DNA of 6,688 nucleotides from JAFDVL01 sp043775925 (GTDB taxonomy: Bacteria; Acidobacteriota; Blastocatellia; RBC074). The first letter of the stretch is position 1. Each line of letters opens with the position of its first letter. The notes below the pieces were generated by a model, which did no database searches, was not told the DNA's origin, and saw only the letters and a list, made by a program, of their open reading frames with translations. Positions 1-6,221 of the stretch are shown in pieces. The DNA lies in the NCBI GenBank assembly GCA_043775925.1, contig JAYVRW010000103.1, positions 1 through 6,688 on the forward strand, in the 5' to 3' direction. Both the position numbers and the translations under genes were made by a program.

Positions 1-795
1 TCCACACATATCCTGCGCCGCTTTCAACCATCCGACGCCCGGTGCGGCGACCGCTTTCGCTAATGCTGCGATACGAGTTTTAATGCTCTCGGCACGTTCC
101 AAATCGCCCCATTTGTAGGAACGAAGCGCTTCACAACAAGCGCGTGGAGCCAGACTCGCTACCGCAAAAATTCCGCCTGTCGCGCCCAGCGATAAGCCTT
201 CTGTCAACAACGGCGGAGCGCCCAGCATGACATTAAATTCTTTCTCGCCCAACTCTGTAAAAAGCTGCCGCAAGGATTCCAGATCGCCGGAGCTTTCCTT
301 CAACCCAATAATGTTCGGATGATCCGCGAGTTCTGCAATCGTTTCCGGCATCAGGTACACACCGGAAAATTGCGGAATCAAATAAATCAACACCGGAATC
401 GGAGACGTATCCGCAATCCGCCGATAATGCGCGGCGAGATTTTCGTCGTGCAGAATCTTTTTGTAGTAATACGGCGTGACGACGACTGCGGCATCGGCTC
501 CACGATCCGCCGCAATTTTCGTCATTTCAATCGTATGCCGCGTAGACATTTCGCTCGTCCCCACCAGCAAAGTCTTATCGTAAGGCAAATTGGCTTTGAC
601 CGTATCCATCAGCGCCAGCTTTTCATCTTTGTCGAGATGCGGAAATTCGCCCGTCGAGCCTAGAATTAAATAGCCCAGCAGGTCGGTTTTATTCCACTCC
701 TGCATGTTATTGACCAACTGGTCGTGAGCAATTTCGCCGGATTGATTGAATGGTGTCGGGAGAGCTGCAACTATTCCGCTGAGATTTAATGACAT
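1..795 (-). CDS. DapA-superfamily class I aldolase (HOGA-like), C-terminus cut by window edge
   Basis: Reading the minus strand from the ATG at 793-795 gives 265 open codons to the window edge; the family is usually 290-310 residues, so roughly 30-45 C-terminal residues are missing. Visible are the phosphate/carboxylate loop GSTGEFPHL (46-54), the VVTPYYY strand (105-111), a Tyr at 138 in IYLIPQFSG, and the Schiff-base Lys166 in GLKESSGD. These match a (beta/alpha)8 pyruvate-dependent aldolase of the DapA/NanA/HOGA superfamily. At the place of E. coli DapA Arg138, which holds aspartate semialdehyde, this protein has Phe143, so true dihydrodipicolinate synthase activity is unlikely. GSTGEFP, VVTPYYY and SPIPVLIY resemble 4-hydroxy-2-oxoglutarate aldolase (HOGA1), also a superfamily member without that Arg. 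The substrate remains inferred. It is a cytoplasmic enzyme with its own promoter upstream, separate from the toxin-antitoxin pair. The ATG is chosen because LSGIVAALPTPF is the expected family N-terminus. Confidence 0.88.
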   Translation of the reverse strand, partial: MSLNLSGIVAALPTPFNQSGEIAHDQLVNNMQEWNKTDLLGYLILGSTGEFPHLDKDEKLALMDTVKANLPYDKTLLVGTSEMSTRHTIEMTKIAADRGADAAVVVTPYYYKKILHDENLAAHYRRIADTSPIPVLIYLIPQFSGVYLMPETIAELADHPNIIGLKESSGDLESLRQLFTELGEKEFNVMLGAPPLLTEGLSLGATGGIFAVASLAPRACCEALRSYKWGDLERAESIKTRIAALAKAVAAPGVGWLKAAQDMCG

Positions 796-834
796 AGAAT
801 CTTTCGTAAATTTCGATGTAAATGATGAAAAGGT

Positions 835-864
835 ATTATAGCTGTGCGGGTTCAAAAGTAGCAA
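835..864 (-). promoter_or_regulatory. Sigma-70-type promoter of the aldolase gene
   Basis: On the minus strand a perfect TATAAT (835-840) is preceded by TTGCTA (859-864, four of six to TTGACA) with an 18-bp spacer. Transcription would start near 828, giving a leader of about 33 nt before the ATG at 795. No strong Shine-Dalgarno is seen in that leader; GAAAGA is the nearest purine run. Confidence 0.55.
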
Positions 865-883
865 ACTGAGAAGGAAGATACCG

Positions 884-911
884 GATGTTAGATTTTGGAT
901 GCTAGAGGTTT
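884..911. repeat. Short run of degenerate 7-bp tandem repeats
   Basis: On the plus strand four consecutive heptamers read GATGTTA, GATTTTG, GATGCTA, GAGGTTT. Seen another way, GGATGTTAGA (883-892) recurs as GGATGCTAGA (897-906) at a 14-bp period with one mismatch. It lies in the non-coding gap between the toxin stop and the aldolase promoter. It resembles short heptad repeats known from cyanobacterial and other genomes, but four degenerate copies are few. Confidence 0.35.
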
Positions 912-941
912 GGTGCAGTGTTACAGGGTAAGGGGCTAAGG

Positions 942-1274
942 TCAAAAGATTGTGATAATCCCCATTGTCGAGTCTTCAGCCAGCGCAGTAATTTCTTCAA
1001 AATGTAATCGAAGTAGTTCCTCAATCGTAGTGGTTTTACAGTTGCCACGTCGAAGCCAAATTATTTTCGGAGGAAAACCTAACCACCAACACAATTCGCT
1101 AAAATCGGAATCTTTCGTGACAACGATAAAATCATTTTGAAGCGCATAATCTCGCACGACTCGATCACCAACTTGATCCAGCCCAAGCCAATAAACATGA
1201 CTTGAATCAGGCAATAAATCGCTCAGGCGTCGCACCAGACTTGGAGAAAGATTGTGATCGAAAAGCAGCTTCAT
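942..1274 (-). CDS. DUF5615 family PIN-like toxin of a toxin-antitoxin pair
   Basis: A 110-residue protein of the DUF5615 (Mut7-C-like, PIN-fold) family, the usual partner of DUF433 antitoxins; members are thought to be VapC-like RNases. The N-terminus MKLLFDHNLSPSLVRRL carries the first acidic residue (Asp6) in the typical LxDxNLS context. Further acidic positions are Asp37 in VGDRVVRDYA and Asp55/Asp57 in the VTKDSDF motif, followed by IIWLRRGNCKT (71-81), a near-diagnostic family segment. All of these are present, so the nuclease site looks intact. The start overlaps the upstream antitoxin stop by four bases (ATGA, 1271-1274), which implies translational coupling. The C-terminal end (EDSTMGIITIF) is ordinary for the family. 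RNA cleavage is inferred from the fold; the target is unknown. Confidence 0.85.
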   Translation of the reverse strand: MKLLFDHNLSPSLVRRLSDLLPDSSHVYWLGLDQVGDRVVRDYALQNDFIVVTKDSDFSELCWWLGFPPKIIWLRRGNCKTTTIEELLRLHFEEITALAEDSTMGIITIF

Positions 1275-1495
1275 GCGAAAACCAACATCTGACTTTTTTC
1301 ACGGTCTGCTGCATACGACAAGCAGGCGCGAATATCATTTTCTGTGAGGTAGGGAAAATCTTCCAGAATTTCAGGAATAGTCATTCCTGAAGCCAGATAT
1401 TCGAGCACATCAAAGACGGTAATACGCATTCCTCTAATACAAGGTTTGCCACCTCGTTTGCCAGCCTCAATTGTAATAAAATCTCGATAATTCAT
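1271..1495 (-). CDS. DUF433 family antitoxin
   Basis: A 74-residue protein with nearly the whole DUF433 signature: ITIEAGKRGGKPCIRGMRITV (8-27 region), the VLEYLASGMTIPEILEDFPYL helix-turn-helix-like stretch (about 30-50), and the closing LTENDIRACLSYAADRE (50-66). DUF433 proteins are small helix-turn-helix proteins that pair with PIN-like toxins and probably repress their own operon. It is the first gene of a two-gene unit, overlaps the toxin start by 4 bp and is divergent from cysS. Counting 961-1490 by hand gives 226 G/C of 530 (about 43%), lower than most of cysS and the aldolase, consistent with a mobile module. The sequence beyond the domain, REKSQMLVFA, would contact the toxin, by analogy. 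Confidence 0.85.
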   Translation of the reverse strand: MNYRDFITIEAGKRGGKPCIRGMRITVFDVLEYLASGMTIPEILEDFPYLTENDIRACLSYAADREKSQMLVFA

Positions 1496-1501
1496 TGTTT
1501 T

Positions 1502-1530
1502 ATACTACCTTTTTGAGGGTACGCCAGCAA
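1502..1530 (-). promoter_or_regulatory. Candidate promoter of the toxin-antitoxin operon
   Basis: On the minus strand TTGCTG (1525-1530) and TAGTAT (1502-1507) are separated by exactly 17 bp. The -10 box ends 6 nt before the antitoxin ATG, so the start point would fall on or next to the A of ATG, making a leaderless message. The only Shine-Dalgarno-like run, AAGG at 1508-1511, is 12 nt from the ATG and lies inside the promoter spacer. Both boxes match consensus only partly. Confidence 0.3.
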
Positions 1531-1590
1531 CATATTTCAGAAATCAACTGACCTAAATCAAATCGAACAACTTCTCGCAATTCTCATCTT

Positions 1591-1601
1591 TGTGCTAAAC
1601 T
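1591..1601 (+). promoter_or_regulatory. Possible extended -10 element for cysS
   Basis: TGTGCTAAACT fits an extended -10 (TGn-TAAACT) about 45 bp upstream of the cysS ATG. The matching -35 region at 1572-1578 is poor (TTCTCG or TCTCGC). This is the best candidate in the 151-bp divergent spacer but it is weak. Confidence 0.22.
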
Positions 1602-1646
1602 CCGCAACTTATTCGTTCAGAATTAATTCCCAATGGACTAATTTTC

Positions 1647-3044
1647 ATGCTCAAACTGCACAACACGCTCACCGCTCAAGTCGAAGAATTCACGCCGCTC
1701 GAAGCCAATCAGGTTCGGATGTATATCTGCGGGCCGACGGTTTACGATTTCGCCCACATTGGAAATTTTCGCACGTTTGTGTTCGGAGATTTGCTGCGTC
1801 GCTATTTGAAATACAAGGGCTACGAATTAACGCACGTGATGAACATCACGGACATCGAAGACAAAATTATCAAACGTGCCAGCGAAGAAGGCTCCGACTT
1901 CCGCGAATTCACGACGAAATATATCAATCTGTTTTTTGAAGACTGGGACGCGCTCGGTCTCGAACGTCCCGAACAAATTATTCGCGCTACCGATTATATT
2001 GACGAGATGGTGGACATCATCCAACGCCTGACCGCGAATGGTCTGACTTACGAATCGGAAGGCTCGACGTATTACCGCATCGCCGGATTTAAGAGCTACG
2101 GCAAACTTTCCAAAATCAACTTTGAAGGCAATATTGACGGCGGCAGCGACCGCGTAGACACCGACGAATACGAGAAAGAAAATGCGCGGGATTTTGTTTT
2201 ATGGAAAGCCGCCAAACCAGGTGAACCATCGTGGAAAACTGCGCTGGGAGAAGGTCGTCCCGGGTGGCACATCGAATGTTCGGCGATGTCCATGAAAGCG
2301 CTCGGAGATACGTTTGACATTCACGCCGGAGGCATTGATTTAGTCTTTCCGCATCACGAAAACGAAATTGCCCAAAGCGAAGGCGCGACCGGAAAGCCGT
2401 TCGTCAAGTATTGGGTTCATTCAGAATTTTTGCTGGCCGAAGGCGAGAAAATGTCGAAATCCAAAGGGAATTATTACACCGTTCGGAATTTGACCGAACA
2501 GGGATTTTCGCCTCGGGCGATTCGCTACATGTTGCTTTCGGCGCAACATCTGCGGCAATTCAATTTCACGCTGGAAGGTTTGCGCGGAGCCGAAAGCGCC
2601 GTCAATCGCCTCAATGATTTTCAACTTCGATTGAAGGATGCAACCTGCCATCCCGGATCAAACGCCGCGATGCCAGTGCTGAGCAAACGTGCGCTGCAAC
2701 GCTTCGAAGCCGCACTCGACGATGATTTGAACGTCCCCGAAGCTTTCGCTGCCATGCACGATTTTGTCCGCGAAGTAAACATCGCGCTCGCCGATGGAAC
2801 CATTAAATACGACGATAAATTTGCGCTGCTCAATGTCATTACCAAAATGAATGCGGTCTTCAACATCTTCGGCGAAGCCAAACAGGAAATGCTGGATGCC
2901 GAGGTTCAGGCGTTAGTTGATGAACGACAGGCGACCCGCGCCGCAAAAAACTTTGTGCGCAGTGATGAAATTCGTAAGCAGTTATTAGACATGGGAATTG
3001 TGCTGGAAGACACGAAAGAAGGGATGAGATGGAAGCGGAAGTAA
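1647..3044 (+). CDS. cysS: Cysteinyl-tRNA synthetase
   Basis: A full-length 465-residue class I aminoacyl-tRNA synthetase that activates cysteine with ATP and loads it onto tRNA-Cys in the cytoplasm; E. coli CysS is of very similar length. The catalytic domain shows CGPTVYD (28-34), HIGN (37-40, the HIGH signature), RPGWHIECSAM (204-214), HAGGIDLVFPHHENE (226-240) and KMSKSKGN (268-275). By comparison with E. coli the zinc ligands are Cys28, Cys211, His236 and Glu240, all present, so the active site looks complete. The C-terminal part (about 320-465) is the helical DALR-type and anticodon-binding region. The ATG at 1647 begins MLKLHNTLT, the expected family N-terminus; only a weak GGA at 1635-1637 serves as ribosome binding site. 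It stands alone, divergent from the toxin-antitoxin pair and convergent with pilX, and its last codons form part of the terminator hairpin. Confidence 0.97.
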   Translation: MLKLHNTLTAQVEEFTPLEANQVRMYICGPTVYDFAHIGNFRTFVFGDLLRRYLKYKGYELTHVMNITDIEDKIIKRASEEGSDFREFTTKYINLFFEDWDALGLERPEQIIRATDYIDEMVDIIQRLTANGLTYESEGSTYYRIAGFKSYGKLSKINFEGNIDGGSDRVDTDEYEKENARDFVLWKAAKPGEPSWKTALGEGRPGWHIECSAMSMKALGDTFDIHAGGIDLVFPHHENEIAQSEGATGKPFVKYWVHSEFLLAEGEKMSKSKGNYYTVRNLTEQGFSPRAIRYMLLSAQHLRQFNFTLEGLRGAESAVNRLNDFQLRLKDATCHPGSNAAMPVLSKRALQRFEAALDDDLNVPEAFAAMHDFVREVNIALADGTIKYDDKFALLNVITKMNAVFNIFGEAKQEMLDAEVQALVDERQATRAAKNFVRSDEIRKQLLDMGIVLEDTKEGMRWKRK

Positions 3045-3057
3045 TTCCGCTTCCATC
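3028..3057. terminator. Hairpin between convergent cysS and pilX, probably a shared terminator
   Basis: GATGGAAGCGGAA (3028-3040) and TTCCGCTTCCATC (3045-3057) form a perfect 13-bp stem closing a four-base loop, GTAA. The loop contains the cysS stop codon TAA (3042-3044), and pilX ends only 9 bp beyond at 3066. Neither strand has a clean U-run after the stem, so it is not a textbook intrinsic terminator; it may stop both converging transcripts weakly or protect their 3' ends. On the plus strand the loop is of the GNRA type. Confidence 0.65.
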
Positions 3058-3065
3058 CTGTCAGC

Positions 3066-4391
3066 TTACTGATAAACCGTTGTGACTGAAGCAGCGGGAA
3101 TAGAATTCAACGCTTTTGCGATTGACGTACTGCAATATTGAATAAGCGAATTACCTCCGCCGTTGGTATCAATGTAGGCATTTGGATCGAAAATCGAATC
3201 ATCCAGCGAAGCATCATCGTATTTAGCAATAATAATGCCTCCTTTGATGGTTCCATTACCGGCTCCATTCCGCGTGACGCCCCCTTTGCCCAGGACCACA
3301 ATCAAACCGTCGTAACTAACATTTCCGTTCAGTACCAGATTACCTGTCACAACCAACAGGCCTGTCCCACTGTTCGTTAAAGTCAAATCACCTTTGACAA
3401 GCACTGTTTTAGGAGTAGTTGAAGTCCCCATATCAGCTAACGTCAAGTCTGACCCGCTATTCACCACGCGGTGCGCGACCTGCGAAATTTCATTCACAAA
3501 CTGGTTCGCTTTAACTTGATTGTTGTCAAAGGGAATCTGACCCGTGACACCATAAGCAGCATTAGGAACTGAAATGTCTGCCACGATACCGCTGGTGGCA
3601 TTACTAAATGTAGTACCGTACTCACCTTTGGTGTTACTATTAAGACTATGAGTCCATAAATAATCTGAATTGGTCTGCCCCACTGCGCCAATAATCGGCT
3701 TTTCTACCGCAGTCCCGCAATCATAACCAGACAAGGATTTCGCCGCACTTTTTCCCACTGTCCCTTTGGGGTTATTGCCCAACATCGTCACCGCAGCAGG
3801 GATATTCAGCAGGTTATATTGACCAATCACCACCGAAGAATCTTTCAGCTTCATCTTCAGGGTACGTCTGGCGCCCTGCGGAGCCATCCCCGTGGAGGTA
3901 ATTTGGATGTCAGTCGTGTTGAGTTTTACAATTTGGAGTTGAAAAGAAAGCTGGTTATTAGCAGTGTCCGTCGGATTCAAAATGACCGCACCAGAGGTTG
4001 ACGTTGCGGAATAGGTCAGCCAGCGCGAAAGACGGGCATACGTGACCGTATCAGTGCTCAGATTTGAACTGGAAGCCGTGGCTGCCACCTGTAGATTAAT
4101 TTGGTTGCGTGAGCTTGTAGCATTGGCGCAGGCATCGGTGGAATCAAGCGGGCATTTATTGCCACGCAAGACCATGACCGCCTGGTCAAGACCAGCTTCG
4201 GCGGCGTAATATGCCTGATTGGCCAAAGCTTCGCCGTTCGCGCTACGATTTTCATTATCGGCGGAGACCACTAATGATACGCCTAAAACGGTCATTAGCA
4301 TTAAGCTGAGCACGGTCATAATCAGTGCGCTCCCCTTTTGGCGAGCCATATACAAATGATTGGAATTTTTCACGTTGGTTGTCTTTTTCAT
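3066..4391 (-). CDS. pilX: PilX-like minor pilin / pilus assembly protein with beta-rich C-terminal domain
   Basis: A 441-residue secreted pilin-like protein. RQKG (17-20) followed by SALIMTVLSLMLMTVLGVSLVV is a prepilin leader with processing expected after Gly20 and a transmembrane helix at about 21-43. Position +5 is Met25 rather than the usual Glu, as often seen in the PilX/GspK group. NQAYYAAEAGLDQAVMVLR (58-76) is the hallmark segment after the helix. Residues about 325-390 (VKGDLTLTNSGTGLLVVTGN, then YDGLIVVLGKG and GTIKGGIIIAK) look like stacked beta-strand turns of the kind found at the C-terminus of large PilX homologues. Cysteines are at 80, 88, 225 and 420. It is the last gene of the pilin operon, 92 bp after pilW. 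No good Shine-Dalgarno precedes the ATG at 4391; Met15 (MARQKG) is a possible alternative start, but a 20-residue leader matches those of PilV and PilW here. Assignment rests on family features and gene order. Confidence 0.75.
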   Translation of the reverse strand: MKKTTNVKNSNHLYMARQKGSALIMTVLSLMLMTVLGVSLVVSADNENRSANGEALANQAYYAAEAGLDQAVMVLRGNKCPLDSTDACANATSSRNQINLQVAATASSSNLSTDTVTYARLSRWLTYSATSTSGAVILNPTDTANNQLSFQLQIVKLNTTDIQITSTGMAPQGARRTLKMKLKDSSVVIGQYNLLNIPAAVTMLGNNPKGTVGKSAAKSLSGYDCGTAVEKPIIGAVGQTNSDYLWTHSLNSNTKGEYGTTFSNATSGIVADISVPNAAYGVTGQIPFDNNQVKANQFVNEISQVAHRVVNSGSDLTLADMGTSTTPKTVLVKGDLTLTNSGTGLLVVTGNLVLNGNVSYDGLIVVLGKGGVTRNGAGNGTIKGGIIIAKYDDASLDDSIFDPNAYIDTNGGGNSLIQYCSTSIAKALNSIPAASVTTVYQ

Positions 4392-4460
4392 ATTAGTATC
4401 TTCATTACCAACCGATAGTTGTTTGTTTTTTTTGAGTAGTTAAGTGATTACTTTTCGGGA

Positions 4461-4475
4461 CTCAATGACATTGAG
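4461..4475. repeat. Perfect inverted repeat between pilW and pilX
   Basis: CTCAATG (4461-4467) and CATTGAG (4469-4475) are perfect inverted arms around a single base. In the transcript this allows a 6-bp stem with a 3-nt loop, and GGAC/GTCC (4458-4461, 4479-4482) could extend it outward. It lies just after the pilW stop in the longest gap of the operon. No U-run follows on the minus strand, so a role in mRNA processing or stability is more likely than termination, or it has none. Confidence 0.4.
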
Positions 4476-4483
4476 GATGTCCG

Positions 4484-5155
4484 CTAATAACCATCCATAA
4501 TTCGGGGTCGTAAAGCAATCGGACTGGCGACTGAAACAGACCCAAAGGTTTTCCCCCCTTCGACAATATCGACAGTGGCACTCAGGTCAATGCGGGTGAC
4601 CTGAAACCGCTCTGTTTGTGTTAATGAACTACCCGTCGCGGGTACAAGCTCAGTGCCGGCTGCGTTGTAATATCGAAAATTGAGGTTCGAAACATTGAGT
4701 GCCATCACGGCAGTCCCGAATTCAGGATCATTGGGAGCCACCCGATAAAGTTTTTTGGTGTCGGACACATAATAAGTAATGTCGTCGTTAGCATCCGTGC
4801 CTCCAGTGCTGCTATAAGAACCATCTCCTTTACGGTCGCCGACCATCCGAATACGATTTGTATAAGCCTCGGCCAAACCCGGCACGACACCAGTACTGAC
4901 ACTAATGGGAGTTAAACCGGTCGCGCGGACATCTGACGTGATCAGGTTGACCGCTTTACGCGCACGACTTTGTGCTTTCATACGTGCACTTTGGGACTGG
5001 AACAACTTCTGGGACTGATCAAGTAATTGCATTCCCATGAGCAAAATCACAACCGTAATGCTGGTGCTGATCAAAAGTTCCAGCAATGAAAACCCCTGGT
5101 CAACCTTCCGGAATGACCGCAACTGAGTTATTTTCCACGATGATTTTTTTACCAT
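4484..5155 (-). CDS. pilW: PilW-like (GspJ-type) minor pilin
   Basis: A 223-residue type IV pilin-like protein. The leader ends in KVDQG (Gly21) and is followed by FSLLELLISTSITVVILLMG, so the mature N-terminus is Phe22 with the canonical Glu at +5 (Glu26). The hydrophobic N-helix continues into an amphipathic stretch with many Gln, Ser and Arg (MQLLDQSQKLFQSQSARMK) and then ARKAVNLITSDVRATGL (65-81), a typical PilW/GspJ segment in which helix alpha1 leads to the beta domain. DDITYYVSDTKKLYRV (123-138) is a common PilW strand pair. PilD should cleave and methylate it at the inner membrane. It is the third gene of the operon, 37 bp after pilV. The only Shine-Dalgarno-like run, GAGAGGA (5171-5177), is 15 nt from the ATG, a long spacing; no better in-frame start is visible. 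Confidence 0.82.
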   Translation of the reverse strand: MVKKSSWKITQLRSFRKVDQGFSLLELLISTSITVVILLMGMQLLDQSQKLFQSQSARMKAQSRARKAVNLITSDVRATGLTPISVSTGVVPGLAEAYTNRIRMVGDRKGDGSYSSTGGTDANDDITYYVSDTKKLYRVAPNDPEFGTAVMALNVSNLNFRYYNAAGTELVPATGSSLTQTERFQVTRIDLSATVDIVEGGKTFGSVSVASPIALRPRIMDGY

Positions 5156-5170
5156 ATCAGGTCTCAGTTA

Positions 5171-5177
5171 TCCTCTC
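5171..5177 (-). promoter_or_regulatory. Distant ribosome binding site candidate for pilW
   Basis: GAGAGGA on the minus strand sits 15 nt upstream of the pilW ATG, beyond the usual 5-9 nt. An upstream in-frame TAA immediately follows it, so pilW cannot begin further back except at a CTG at 5165-5167. Confidence 0.35.
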
Positions 5178-5192
5178 TGATGAGCCGCAGCC

Positions 5193-5714
5193 CTATGATC
5201 CAGACGTATTACTGCTGGTAGGAGTAGGAGTCGTGTTAGCAGTAGGTACTGCCTTTTCCGGGGTCAGCGCAGAATTGTAATACCCCCCCATTGCAGCCTT
5301 ATCATTAGTGCGATAATTAGAGAAAGTAAACTTGCGGCTGCCACCTTTCATATCGTAGTTGGTGTCTACGACGGTCACAGCAATTTTTTTCGCACTGTTG
5401 CTATCCGCTGTGACGGTGGTAGTCACGTAAAATCGGTCTTTATAGGTGGCCCTCGTCGTGCCGGTTTCGACAGTAGAAAAATCTTTGGCTCGAATGGGTT
5501 CAATGGCATTCTGGGCAGCCCGTGCCGATTCGACCAGATTACTGCCATTTTTGGTGGCCATCGTCGAGACGGCAATGAGTTGTGCCATCCCTAATAACCC
5601 CACCGTTGCTATCAACATTGAAACTGTGACCTCAAGCAACGAACTGCCCTGTTCCGAAGTAAACTTCCGTCTTTGCCAATAACCCGAATTCTTTTTCATT
5701 GGAATTAGTTTCAT
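5193..5714 (-). CDS. pilV: PilV-like minor pilin with disordered Thr/Pro/Ser tail
   Basis: A 173-residue type IV pilin-like protein. The leader ends at TSEQG (Gly23), followed by SSLLEVTVSMLIATVGLLGMAQL, so mature residue 1 is Ser24 and Glu28 is at +5. The VGLLGMAQL end of the helix followed by many Ala/Ser/Asn residues up to about 70 is characteristic of PilV (GspI-like) proteins. The remaining part contains beta-rich segments (FYVTTTVTAD, AKKIAVTVVDTNY). The last about 20 residues (TPEKAV, then repeated TPTP, SSNTSGS) look disordered and are unlike a globular pilin end. The ATG at 5714 is supported by AGGAG (5721-5725) six nucleotides upstream. Met6 is an alternative start but lacks a ribosome binding site. 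It is the second gene of the operon, with an 18-bp gap from the preceding gene. Confidence 0.83.
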   Translation of the reverse strand: MKLIPMKKNSGYWQRRKFTSEQGSSLLEVTVSMLIATVGLLGMAQLIAVSTMATKNGSNLVESARAAQNAIEPIRAKDFSTVETGTTRATYKDRFYVTTTVTADSNSAKKIAVTVVDTNYDMKGGSRKFTFSNYRTNDKAAMGGYYNSALTPEKAVPTANTTPTPTSSNTSGS

Positions 5715-5720
5715 AGTGCT

Positions 5721-5725
5721 CTCCT
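5721..5725 (-). promoter_or_regulatory. Ribosome binding site fixing the pilV start
   Basis: AGGAG on the minus strand, 6 nt from the ATG at 5712-5714, supports that start over the internal Met6. Confidence 0.7.
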
Positions 5726-5732
5726 GATGACT

Positions 5733-6206
5733 TTAAAATGTGCCATCAATGTCGCCCGCCCGGCTCAGCGTCAGGGATTTGACGCCCGCAGAACTGACAA
5801 AATTAAACTGCGAGTATAAGATTCCGTCGTTCCCCTTCATCGTGGCTTTTCCACTTGGCGTATAAGTCGCAACCAGGGAGGTCACACCTGTCGGTAATTG
5901 AAACGAAACTCCCACAGGTAAAGCGTGAGGAGCCGTCGCAGTAGTGCCGGTAATGCTATATTGCAAGGTATAAGTACCGCTGCTTTGCAAAGTAACTTGT
6001 GTCGTAATATCGCGCTTCACTGATTCAGCCCGCGCCACCTCCAGCACACCCATGACTTCACGTCGGGCGGAAATCAAGGTGGTAATCCCTTGCGCTCCGC
6101 GTAATGAGATGACTGACATAGAGCCGACGACAGAGATCATTGCAACCACCATCGAAAGCTCCAACAATGAAAACCCTGCTGCCTTTTTTCTACCTTGTAG
6201 TTTCAT
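5733..6206 (-). CDS. FimT/GspH-family minor pseudopilin, first gene of the pilin operon
   Basis: A 157-residue type IV pilin-like protein. The short leader MKLQGRKKAAG ends at Gly11 and is followed by FSLLELSMVVAMISVVGSMS: Phe12 is mature residue 1 and Glu16 is the conserved +5 Glu. The segment TLISARREVMGVLEVARAESVKRD (about 42-65) matches the GspH/FimT pattern, in which the helix ends in an A-R-x-E-A-x-x-R type motif. The C-terminal domain is a small beta-sheet ending SLTLSRAGDIDGTF, similar to the end of FimT proteins. By analogy it joins PilV, PilW and PilX in a minor-pilin complex that primes pilus assembly or caps its tip; FimT homologues in some bacteria bind DNA for uptake, but nothing here shows that. 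The ATG is supported by GAGAGG (6216-6221), 9 nt upstream. FimT versus a general GspH cannot be separated by eye. Confidence 0.82.
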   Translation of the reverse strand: MKLQGRKKAAGFSLLELSMVVAMISVVGSMSVISLRGAQGITTLISARREVMGVLEVARAESVKRDITTQVTLQSSGTYTLQYSITGTTATAPHALPVGVSFQLPTGVTSLVATYTPSGKATMKGNDGILYSQFNFVSSAGVKSLTLSRAGDIDGTF

Positions 6207-6215
6207 ATTTTTTAG

Positions 6216-6221
6216 CCTCTC
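6216..6221 (-). promoter_or_regulatory. Ribosome binding site of the FimT/GspH gene
   Basis: GAGAGG on the minus strand, 9 nt before the ATG at 6204-6206, selects this start. Confidence 0.7.

Noticed and set aside
319..663. Plus-strand open frame of 114 codons
   Set aside because: It lies entirely inside the aldolase on the opposite strand, has an Arg/His/Asn-rich composition typical of an antisense shadow and no family features.
1620..1629. GAATTAATTC palindrome upstream of cysS
   Set aside because: A 10-bp AT-rich palindrome just before a housekeeping gene is common by chance and has no supporting context.
1592..1939. Plus-strand frame of 115 codons overlapping the cysS start
   Set aside because: Out-of-frame shadow of cysS, His/Arg/Ser rich with no recognisable domain; cysS itself is certain.
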